A model generated the notes under the pieces. The model was not told where the DNA came from, did not search any database, and saw only the letters and a program-made list of their open reading frames with translations. The position numbers and the translations under genes were made by a program. A stretch of DNA of 64,000 nt from positions 79,043 to 143,042 of the forward strand of contig NZ_JAKWBE010000023.1 of the NCBI RefSeq assembly GCF_022513565.1, given 5' to 3'. Positions 25,218-32,170 of the stretch are shown one piece after another (position 1 is the first letter of the stretch; each line of letters opens with the position of its first letter). Source of the stretch: Streptomyces gilvus (GTDB lineage: Bacteria; Actinomycetota; Actinomycetes; Streptomycetales; Streptomycetaceae).

Positions 25218-26893
25218 AGCAGAGCCTCCGGGATGTCCAGATGGCGGGAGCGCAGCCATTCGCCGAGCGCCTTGGCCTGCGGATCGAAGCGGTGCTGGGC
25301 GGCGACGCCCTCGCCGAGGATCCCCTCGACCACGAAGTTCAGGGCGCGCAGGTTCGGCAGGACGTGCCGGACGACGGGCAGTTCACCGGACTCGGGGATC
25401 AACTCCCGGAAGCGGTCCACCGTCAGCTCATGGACGAGCCACCGCCAGGCCTCCTCCGTCCGCACCCACACCCCCACGTTGGCGTTCCCGCCCTTGTCCC
25501 CACTGCGGGCCCCGGCGAGGAGCCCGAGCGGAGCACGGCGGACGGGCCCGGCGGGAAGAGGTTCCGGCAGTTCGACGGCCGGTGGATCGTCGAGTACGAG
25601 GGTGTCGTGGGCCGGCGCCACCGGCTCCCGGCGCCCGTCATGGAGGACGGCCACATGGTCGACGGCACCCTGGGGGACGTACACATCCTCGAAGACCCCA
25701 TACGGCGAGCCCTTTCCAGGGGGCGCCAGCACATGGAACCCCGGGTAGCTGGCCAGCGCCAGCTCGACGGCGGCCCCGCTCAGCGCCCGCCCCACCGCCT
25801 CCTGGTCCGTATCCCGCACCACGAGCCTGAGCAGCGCGCTCGCCGTCTCCTCGGTGGACGCGTCGGCCCGGTCGGTACGCGCCAACTCCCACCGCACGTC
25901 CGCGACCTTGCTCACCGCCGGCTCCATCTGCTCCCGCACGAGCGCGGCCTTGGCCTCGATGTCGAGGCCGGTCAGGACGAAGACGACCTCGTTGCGGAAG
26001 CCGCCGAGCCGGTTGAGGCCGACCTTGAGGGTCGGCGGCGGCGCCTCACCGCGCACCCCGTCGATCCGCACCCGGTCCGGTCCGTCCTGAGTGAGCCGTA
26101 CGGTGTCCAGCCGTGCGGTGACGTCCGGCCCCGCGTACCGGGCGCCCCCGGTCTCGTACAGCAGCTGCGCGGTGACGGTCCCGACGTCGACGAAGCCACC
26201 GGTGCCGGGATGCTTGGTGACGACGGAGCTGCCGTCCTCATGGATCTCCGCCAGCGGAAAACCGGGCCGCCGGACGTCACGACCCCCCTCCGCGAAGAAC
26301 GCGTAGTTGCCGCCGGTGGCCTGCGTCCCGCACTCCAGGACATGCCCGGCGACGACGGCCCCCGCGAGCCGGTCGTACTCCCCCGGCCCCCAGCCGAAGT
26401 GGGCGGCGGCGGGCCCGGTGACCAGCGCGGCGTCCGTCACGCGCCCGGTGACCACGACGTCCGCGCCCTCCCGCAGACAGGCGGCGATCCCGAAACCGCC
26501 GAGGTAGGCGTGGGCGGCGAGGCTGCCCGGGTGGGCGGCGGTGAGGTCGTCGCCCTCGACATGGGCGACCCGCACGGGGATGCCGAGCCGGTCCGCCAAC
26601 TGCCGTACCCGGTCCGCCAGTCCGGCCGGATTGAGCCCGCCGGCATTGGCGACGATCCGCACCCCGCGCGCGTGGGCGAGCCCCAGACACTCCTCCAGCT
26701 GCCGCAGGAAGGTACGGGCGTAACCGGCGCCGGGATCCTTCAGCCGGTCCCGTCCGAGGATCAGCATGGTCAGTTCGGCCAGATAGTCCCCGGTCAACAC
26801 GTCCAGCTCACCGCCGGTGAGCATCTCACGCATGGCGTCGAAACGGTCGCCGTAGAAGCCGGAGGCGTTGCCGATGCGCAGGGCCGCCGTCAT
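25214..26893 (-). CDS. AtuA family protein (acyclic terpene utilisation, DUF1446)
   Basis: The protein has 559 residues and starts MTAALRIGNASGFYGDRFDA, the family hallmark. The blocks YLAELTMLIL, VANAGGLNPAGLA, VTGRVTDAALVTGPAAAHFGW and, near the end, GLLAGARSGDKGGNANVGVW complete it. In Pseudomonas AtuA is required for citronellol/geraniol catabolism, but its reaction is not settled. Here it is coupled to a carboxylase, dehydrogenase and CoA ligase, which supports a role in branched or isoprenoid acyl-CoA breakdown. Both ends overlap neighbours by four bases. Confidence 0.9.
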   Translation of the reverse strand: MTAALRIGNASGFYGDRFDAMREMLTGGELDVLTGDYLAELTMLILGRDRLKDPGAGYARTFLRQLEECLGLAHARGVRIVANAGGLNPAGLADRVRQLADRLGIPVRVAHVEGDDLTAAHPGSLAAHAYLGGFGIAACLREGADVVVTGRVTDAALVTGPAAAHFGWGPGEYDRLAGAVVAGHVLECGTQATGGNYAFFAEGGRDVRRPGFPLAEIHEDGSSVVTKHPGTGGFVDVGTVTAQLLYETGGARYAGPDVTARLDTVRLTQDGPDRVRIDGVRGEAPPPTLKVGLNRLGGFRNEVVFVLTGLDIEAKAALVREQMEPAVSKVADVRWELARTDRADASTEETASALLRLVVRDTDQEAVGRALSGAAVELALASYPGFHVLAPPGKGSPYGVFEDVYVPQGAVDHVAVLHDGRREPVAPAHDTLVLDDPPAVELPEPLPAGPVRRAPLGLLAGARSGDKGGNANVGVWVRTEEAWRWLVHELTVDRFRELIPESGELPVVRHVLPNLRALNFVVEGILGEGVAAQHRFDPQAKALGEWLRSRHLDIPEALL

Positions 26894-27684
26894 GCGCCCT
26901 CCCCCTTCGGCGGGCGCCCGGCGCCGGGCGGTCCGGCGAAGGCCTGGGCGATGTCCAGCCAGCGGTCGGCGTCGGGGCCGACGGCTTCGAGGGCGAGGTC
27001 GGCGCGGTGGGCGCGCTGGGTGACGAGGAGACAGAAGTCCAGGGCGGGCCCGGTGACACGGTCGTCAGTGTCCTCCGGGCCGAAGATCCACAACTCCCCG
27101 GACGGCGCGGTGAGTTCCACGCGGAACTCCTCGAACGGCACGGGCAGCCCGTGCACGCCGAAGGCGAAGTCGCGGGTGCGGACGCCGAGGCGGACGATGT
27201 GCCGGAGCCGGTCGGTGGGAGTGCGCTTCACGCCGAGCGCGTCGGCCACGTCCATGCCATGGGCCCAGGTCTCCATGAGACGGGCGGTGGCCATGGAGGC
27301 GGTGGACATGGGCGGGCCGTACCAGGGGAAGCGGGCGCCCTCGGGTGCGGCGCGCAGGGCCGCCTCCAGCGCCTCGCGTCCGGCCCGCCAGTCGGCGAGC
27401 AGCCGCTCGGGCGGCTTCCCGGCCCCCTCCTCCGCGCCGTTGTCGACGAAGTCGCCGGGGGCGGCCAGCGCCCTCTCGACCTCGCGGGAGAAGGCCTCCC
27501 GATCGGTCACCGCCAGCACCGAGGAGTGGTCGGTCCAGGCGAGATGGGCGATCTGGTGGGCGATGGTCCAGCCTGCCGCGGGAGTCGCGAGCGCCCATTG
27601 CTCCGGGCTCAACTCGGCCACGAGCCGGTCGAGTTCCTCGCTCTCCGCACGCAGGTCGTCGATGACGGGCGTCGGGTCGGCCAT
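26890..27684 (-). CDS. DinB/MDMPI-like protein of the TIGR03084 type, first gene of the operon
   Basis: The protein has 264 residues. The helical-bundle metal site is visible as TIAHQIAHLAW (two His) and ETWAHGMDVADALG (third His). These residues match the mycothiol-dependent maleylpyruvate isomerase-like / DinB_2 fold. It starts at ATG 27684, 32 nt after the putative TetR operator. Its partners suggest a thiol-dependent step or detoxification in acyl-CoA metabolism; the reaction is unknown. Confidence 0.85.
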   Translation of the reverse strand: MADPTPVIDDLRAESEELDRLVAELSPEQWALATPAAGWTIAHQIAHLAWTDHSSVLAVTDREAFSREVERALAAPGDFVDNGAEEGAGKPPERLLADWRAGREALEAALRAAPEGARFPWYGPPMSTASMATARLMETWAHGMDVADALGVKRTPTDRLRHIVRLGVRTRDFAFGVHGLPVPFEEFRVELTAPSGELWIFGPEDTDDRVTGPALDFCLLVTQRAHRADLALEAVGPDADRWLDIAQAFAGPPGAGRPPKGEGA

Positions 27685-27715
27685 GGGGCGAGCATGGCAG
27701 GGGCCCCAGAAACAA

Positions 27716-27729
27716 GCAAGCGTGCTTGC
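27716..27729. promoter_or_regulatory. Palindromic operator before the Atu/Liu-like operon
   Basis: GCAAGC-GT-GCTTGC, a perfect 6-bp inverted repeat with 2-bp spacer, stands 32 bp upstream of the first ATG in an AT-richer stretch (aagcaagcgtgcttgcatta). Size and symmetry suit a TetR dimer. The operon ends in a TetR gene. A promoter should overlap it on the minus strand. Confidence 0.65.
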
Positions 27730-27812
27730 ATTAATCGGCCCGGAAGGTTTTCCACAACTCCGGGACCTGCGCGCGACCGTTCCGCTACTCTGAGTGACGG
27801 GAGGTGGTGGCC

Positions 27813-27962
27813 GTGCATATCCGCGAACTTGATCCCAGCGCGTCGCCCTTGGACTGCTACGGCTACGAGCTCTCCTCGAGGGAGTCGGCCGCCCTGATCG
27901 CCCGCGTGATGGAGGAACGCTATGGAGAGCAACCTGGACGTGACGCGAGTGCAGTGGCGTAA
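27813..27962 (+). pseudogene. Collapsed XRE-family regulator gene (internal deletion)
   Basis: GTG 27813 follows GGGAGGTGG. The frame encodes 49 residues: MHIRELDPSASPLDCYGYEL is the start of an XRE/DUF5753-type regulator, directly joined to ESAALIARVMEERYGEQPGR, which matches the end of such proteins. The expected 230-250 residues with the helix-turn-helix are missing. The frame is kept across the joint and the 3' end overlaps the DUF397 gene as in intact pairs. The residue-level match to both ends comes from family knowledge. Confidence 0.6.
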
Positions 27963-28197
27963 GTCGTCGTACAGCGGCAGCAGCGGCGAGTGCATCGAGT
28001 GCGCCCCTCTGGGCACCGCCGCGTGGGCCAAGTCTTCCTACAGCGGCGACACCGGAGGTGACTGCGTAGAGGTTGCCGACGTGGCCCCCCACATAGCCGT
28101 CCGCGACTCCAAGAACCCGTCCGCCGGGGTGCTCACCCTCAGCCCGACCGCCTTCTCCGCCTTCGTTCGGGGGGTCGCCGAGAACGCTCACCGGTGA
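27922..28197 (+). CDS. DUF397 protein with a duplicated motif
   Basis: The protein has 91 residues. DUF397 normally has one W-x-KSSYSG...CVEVA unit. Here WRKSSYSGSSGECIE (about 12-26) is followed by WAKSSYSGDTGGDCVEVADV (about 35-54) and the usual ending IAVRDSKNPSAGVLTLSPTAFSAFVRGV. DUF397 proteins are encoded next to XRE regulators and work with them in Streptomyces differentiation pathways. Its regulator here is the deleted gene just upstream, so this is an orphan unless it acts with a distant partner. Confidence 0.85.
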   Translation: MESNLDVTRVQWRKSSYSGSSGECIECAPLGTAAWAKSSYSGDTGGDCVEVADVAPHIAVRDSKNPSAGVLTLSPTAFSAFVRGVAENAHR

Positions 28198-28214
28198 GGG
28201 TCAGGCAGGCCACG

Positions 28215-28320
28215 TCACGCCACGCGTACCGCCTCGGCCGCTTCTCGGTAGATGGCCGCAGCTCGGGCCAAGTGGTCCCGCGCCTCGTCAGGACCGGGGT
28301 CTGTGCCCGCCGCCCGGGAA
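28215..28320 (-). pseudogene. Possible C-terminal remnant of a regulator
   Basis: On the minus strand a short frame ending at 28215 reads GPDEARDHLARAAAIYREAA and EAVRVA, a helix resembling the end of a TPR or HTH regulator. No start is seen, and the frame is bounded by the sigma factor gene. Composition is host-like. The rest of 28198-28378 holds nothing I recognise. Confidence 0.25.
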
Positions 28321-28378
28321 GAGGACCCCGAACGTGCCGCGCCCGGCTCTGAGCGCGCAGCGACTCCCCGGTGTGGTG

Positions 28379-29614
28379 TCACCAGTCGAGTTCCTCGATC
28401 CGGGAGGCCAGGAACCGCCGCTCGACAGCATTCTCGGTGAGCATGAGCGCTTCCTCATAGGCGGTCCTGGCGTCGTCATGTCGGCCGAGGCGGCGCAGGA
28501 AGTCGGCGCGTGCTGCGGCGAGGTAGCCGTAGGTGGACAGTTGTGGGTTGTCTCCGAGTTCGTCCAGTGCGGCTAGGCCGGCTTCGGGGCCGTGGGCGAG
28601 ACCGACCGCGGCCGCCCGGTTGAGGGCTACGACGGGGGATGGCCAGTACTGGATCAACAGGTCGTACAGGCCCACCAGTTCCGCCCAGTCGGTATGCTCC
28701 CAGCTCGGAGACTCGGCGTGTACCGCAGCGATCGCAGCCATGACGGACCACCGGCTGGGGCGGCCGCAGCGCAGGGAATGCCCGATCAGCGAGAGGCCTT
28801 CGGCGATGGCGGCCCGGTCCCAGCGGCTGCGGTCCTGATCGGCGAGGAGCTGGAGGTGGCCCTCGTCGTCGACCCTGGTGGCCCCGCGGGCGTTGGTGAG
28901 CAGGATCAGCGAGAGCAGCGCGGCCACACTGGGATCATCGGGGAGCAGGGTGTGCAGCATCCGGGCCAGATCGAGCGCGCGTTCGCACAGGTCGACCCGC
29001 AGGAGTTGGTCACCGACGGGTGCAGTGTGCCCGGTGCTGTAAATCAGATGGACGACGGTGAGCACCGCGTCGATTCGCTGGGACAGTTCGCCACCGGCGG
29101 GGACAAGGTACGGGATCCGGGCATGGGCAATCTTTTTCTTGGCCCTGGTGATCCGTGCCGCCATGGTGGGTTCGCTGACCAGGAAGGCGCGGGCGGTCTC
29201 GGCGGTGCTCAGTCCGCACAGCAGTCGCAGGGACAGGGCGACCTGAGCCTCCTGGGGAAGGCTGGGGTGGCAGCAGGTGAAGATGAGCCGCAGCCGGTCG
29301 TCCGGGACTTCGTCGGGCTCGACGATCTCGGGCTCCGCCAGGACGTCGGTCACGAGCTTGGGCATCGTGCGGTGCGCCGCGTCCTGATGACGCAGCAGTT
29401 CAAGAGCTCGTCGCCGGGCAACCGTGGTCAACCAGGCCCCCGGTTTGACGGGGATACCTTTTTCGCCCCAGGTGCCCAGCGCCTGCGCGTACGCGTCCTG
29501 GACGCATTCCTCAGCCACGTCCAGGTCGCGAGTCACACGCACGGTGGCGGCGAGGACGAACGCCCACTCGGTACGGTGCGCCACCGCGACCGCCGCGTTG
29601 ACCTCAGCACTCAT
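28379..29614 (-). CDS. ECF42-type sigma factor with TPR-like C-terminal extension
   Basis: The protein has 411 residues; ATG 29614 follows GGGAAGGG. Region 2 is at about 10-75 (DLDVAEECVQDAYAQALGTWGEKG), region 4 at about 110-165 (EAQVALSLRLLCGLSTAETARAFLVSEPTMAARITRAKKKI). A 230-residue extension follows with helical repeats (LYDLLIQYWPSPVVALNRAAAVG, ADFLRRLGRHDDARTAYEEAL). This matches group ECF42, which has no anti-sigma factor and is controlled through the extension and DGPF/YCII proteins. Such a partner diverges 42 bp away. No clear TGTCGA-type -35 of this group is seen in the gap. Confidence 0.9.
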   Translation of the reverse strand: MSAEVNAAVAVAHRTEWAFVLAATVRVTRDLDVAEECVQDAYAQALGTWGEKGIPVKPGAWLTTVARRRALELLRHQDAAHRTMPKLVTDVLAEPEIVEPDEVPDDRLRLIFTCCHPSLPQEAQVALSLRLLCGLSTAETARAFLVSEPTMAARITRAKKKIAHARIPYLVPAGGELSQRIDAVLTVVHLIYSTGHTAPVGDQLLRVDLCERALDLARMLHTLLPDDPSVAALLSLILLTNARGATRVDDEGHLQLLADQDRSRWDRAAIAEGLSLIGHSLRCGRPSRWSVMAAIAAVHAESPSWEHTDWAELVGLYDLLIQYWPSPVVALNRAAAVGLAHGPEAGLAALDELGDNPQLSTYGYLAAARADFLRRLGRHDDARTAYEEALMLTENAVERRFLASRIEELDW

Positions 29615-29656
29615 CGTGTCACCCTTCCCTTGCAAGAGGACTCTACGGAGGTTTCC

Positions 29657-30004
29657 ATGCCGCGGTACCTACTGATGATTTACGAGGAGGAGGCCAGATG
29701 GGCTCGGCTGAGCCCGGAGGCCGCCGACAAGATCATGGAAGATCACGATGCCTTCAAGACCGCCAACAGCAGGCATCTGCGTGGCGGCAACCCGCTCATG
29801 CCGACAGCGACGGCGACCACGGTGAGGAAGGACCCGGACGGTGGACTCGTCGTCACCGATGGCCCGTTCGCCGAGACCAAGGAGGCTCTCGGAGGCTACT
29901 ACCTTGTTGAGGTGTCCGACCTGGACGAGGCGCTGGCGATCGCCGAGCAGGTGCCGGCGCCGTTCGGTTTCGTAGAGGTCCGCCCGGTACGAGAGTTGGC
30001 CTGA
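29657..30004 (+). CDS. YCII/DGPF-domain protein, partner of the ECF42 sigma factor
   Basis: The protein has 115 residues and starts MPRYLLMIYEEEARWARLSP; ATG 29657 follows GGAGG. The DGPF signature VVTDGPFAETKEALGGYYLVEV at about 73-94 is intact. Small proteins of this family accompany ECF42 sigma factors in Actinobacteria and are their usual targets. The fold is a dimeric ferredoxin-like barrel. The biochemical role is unknown. Confidence 0.9.
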   Translation: MPRYLLMIYEEEARWARLSPEAADKIMEDHDAFKTANSRHLRGGNPLMPTATATTVRKDPDGGLVVTDGPFAETKEALGGYYLVEVSDLDEALAIAEQVPAPFGFVEVRPVRELA

Positions 30005-30059
30005 TCGGCGGCTGGGCGACCCCGGTGCCCACCAGCAGCGCAGGCACCGGGGCGCCAGG

Positions 30060-30470
30060 TCAACGGCGGGCGGACGGCACCTGGTCGGACCAGAACCGCT
30101 GATACTCGGCTGAACCGTAGTTCACGAAGCGGTGGCAGTGATCACCGGTGAACGACCACACGTGTGCGCCGGTCCAGGCCACCGTGTGGCCCTGCGGGCT
30201 GCCCGACTCGCGGGTGAGCACGATGGCGTGGTCGTCGTCAGCGACGACCGCCACGATCTCGACACGCAGGCTACCCTCGTAGACCTCCATCATCTTGGCG
30301 AAGAACTCCGGCACCTCGGCCTTGCCCCGATAGGTGCCGGCCAGCGGGCCCAGCGTCGAGTCGATCCAGGTGACGTCATCGGTCAGCAGACCGAGCATGG
30401 GCTGCATGTCGCCCTGTTCGAGAGCCTGGTATGCCTGGTGCAGTCGTGTGGCGTTGGGGTGGGTGGTCAT
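30060..30470 (-). CDS. SnoaL-like / NTF2-fold protein
   Basis: The protein has 136 residues from ATG 30470 (preceded by GGAGACACGG). TRLHQAYQALEQGDMQPMLGLLTDDVTWIDSTLGPLAGTYRGKAEVPEFFAKM is the standard start of SnoaL-like proteins, and TGAHVWSFTGDHCHRFVNY closes the cone fold. It could be an isomerase, hydrolase or binding protein. It converges with the YCII gene, so it may belong to the same stress locus. No substrate is inferred. Confidence 0.8.
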   Translation of the reverse strand: MTTHPNATRLHQAYQALEQGDMQPMLGLLTDDVTWIDSTLGPLAGTYRGKAEVPEFFAKMMEVYEGSLRVEIVAVVADDDHAIVLTRESGSPQGHTVAWTGAHVWSFTGDHCHRFVNYGSAEYQRFWSDQVPSARR

Positions 30471-30613
30471 GGCCGTGTCTCCGATCTCATCGTCCCGGCC
30501 TCGTCTGCCGGATCTGTACCTCCGATGCGCGACGGCCTCCCGGATCGACAACCCGACGGAAAATTCTTTGGTCAGCGTGCGGCGGCTCATACTCCAGCTG
30601 TAGATCGTGATCT

Positions 30614-30772
30614 TCATGGCTGGGATGCGGCTTGCCGCCGGTAGTGACTGGTGCGTGATCGTGCCTGGTGGCGGCCGCGCCAGTCGGACCAGGCAAGCGG
30701 GTGGGCCGCGTCGCGGACGGGCCGGGCGACGAGAGCGATGAATAGGCGGCGGAGATCCTCGGCCGGGCGGTG
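30614..30772 (-). pseudogene. Transposase C-terminal remnant
   Basis: About 50 residues in one frame, RRLFIALVARPVRDAAHPLA then WSDWRGRHQARSRTSHYRRQ, match the typical end of actinomycete transposases (W-S-x-W-R-R-x-H-Q-A-R). No N-terminal part, no catalytic residues and no inverted repeats are present. The frame continues upstream into unrelated sequence that is antisense to the TetR remnant. Confidence 0.55.
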
Positions 30773-31096
30773 CTGCGCAGGCGGGGTGCGGTCCGGGTGG
30801 TCGTCGCCTCGACCATCGCGAAACCCTCGGCGTCGAAGGACCGTCCCGCCCACCGCTTCGGACTCATCGAGCACGCTCTCGCCCCGTGGGCCGAGACATG
30901 CGGTTCCGCTCGGCGCGCGGACGTTGAGCAGCTGGTCCGCGATCTCGCCCTCGTGATCAACGCCGAATCGCTGCTCGCCCTGATCGACCTCTGCGGTCTG
31001 GCCCCAGACGAGGCGGTCGCGAGCCTCGTGACCACCGCACGACACATGACCGCGGCGGCGGTCGCGGCCGTCCCCGGGGGACCCGACGCCGGCTGA
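30746..31096 (+). pseudogene. TetR-type ligand-domain remnant
   Basis: An open frame begins after an in-frame stop at about 30743 and encodes DVEQLVRDLALVINAESLLA then LIDLCGLAPDEAVASLVTTA, which reads like the C-terminal half of a TetR regulator. The helix-turn-helix is absent; the sequence where it should be is the transposase remnant. An IS insertion and decay probably removed the 5' part. Confidence 0.4.
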
Positions 31097-31124
31097 ACCG
31101 CCGGCCGGCCCGGCAGGGCGCGCG

Positions 31125-32057
31125 TCAGGAGACCGTCGCCTCCGGCAGGGACGTCTTGCCCCGCCCCACCTGCGTCCGTACCGCCCCCATGCTCGCGCCG
31201 ATGACCAGGGCGATCGCCGCCGCCTGGACGGGGCTCAGGGTCTGGCCCAGGATGAGGAAACCGGCCGTCGCGGCGAGGGCCGGCTCCAGGCTCATGAGGA
31301 TCGCGAAGGTGGGCGCGGGCAGACGGCGCAGGGCCAGCAGCTCCAGGGTGTAGGGGAGGACGGAGGACATCACCGCCACCGCGGAGCCCAGCGCGATCGT
31401 CACCGGGTCCGCCAGCTTCGTACCCGACTCGGCGATCCCCAGCGGCAGCATCAGCAGCGCCCCCACGCCCATCGCCAGCGCCAGCCCGTCCGCCTGCGGG
31501 AAGCGGCGGCCCGTGCGGGCGCTGAAGACGATGTACGCCGCCCACATGGCCCCCGCGCCCAGCGCGAAGGCGACGCCCAGCGGGTCGAGGGCGCCGAAGT
31601 CGCCGCCGCCGAGCAGGAACACGCCCACGAGGGCGAGGGCGGCCCACACGGCGTTGATCAGGCGGCGGGAGGCGAGGACGGAGAGGGCGAGCGGGCCGAG
31701 GACCTCCAGGGTGACCGCCGCGCCGAGCGGGATGCGGTCGACGGCCTGGTAGAACAGGCCGTTCATCGCGCCCAGGGTCGCGCCGAAGGCGAGCACCGTG
31801 CCCCAGTCGGTGCGCGAGTGGCCGCGCAGCCGGGGACGGCAGACCAGCAGCAGGACCACGGCCGCGGCGAGCAGGCGGAGGGTCACCACACCCAGCGCGC
31901 CCGCCCTGGGCATCAGGTTCACCGCCAGCGCCGCGCCGAACTGCACGGAGACGCCGCCCGACAGCACCAGGCCGATCGGGCCGAGCGAACCCCGGCCGCG
32001 CGCGGCCGCGGAGGCGGACGTCGTCGGCGAGGAAGTCGTCGTGCTGGGCGTGGTCAC
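31125..32057 (-). CDS. EamA-family transporter (RhtA-like exporter)
   Basis: The protein has 310 residues with two EamA repeats of five spans each, for example VTLRLLAAAVVLLLVCRPRL and PLGAAVTLEVLGPLALSVLASRR in the first, AYIVFSARTGRRFPQADGLALAMGVGALLMLP and LEPALAATAGFLILGQ in the second. The sequence PLGAAVTLEVLGPL is typical of the RhtA subgroup, exporters of threonine, homoserine or other small amines. A Ser/Thr-rich 20-residue tail precedes the first span. GTG start at 32057. The substrate is inferred from the family only. Confidence 0.85.
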   Translation of the reverse strand: MTTPSTTTSSPTTSASAAARGRGSLGPIGLVLSGGVSVQFGAALAVNLMPRAGALGVVTLRLLAAAVVLLLVCRPRLRGHSRTDWGTVLAFGATLGAMNGLFYQAVDRIPLGAAVTLEVLGPLALSVLASRRLINAVWAALALVGVFLLGGGDFGALDPLGVAFALGAGAMWAAYIVFSARTGRRFPQADGLALAMGVGALLMLPLGIAESGTKLADPVTIALGSAVAVMSSVLPYTLELLALRRLPAPTFAILMSLEPALAATAGFLILGQTLSPVQAAAIALVIGASMGAVRTQVGRGKTSLPEATVS

Positions 32058-32170
32058 GGGCGGTCCAGGTGATCGGCTCGGGTTCGTTCAGCGTGCTGCA
32101 CTGCGAGGTCTACGGTAATAGACCCGGTCAGGCGTGTGAACCCGTTTTGCAGCTGTCCCGCATGCTGGAA

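Noticed and set aside
30614..31045. A 143-residue minus-strand protein over the TetR remnant
   Set aside because: Only the last 50 residues match a transposase tail; the rest is antisense of the TetR-like frame and has no domain.
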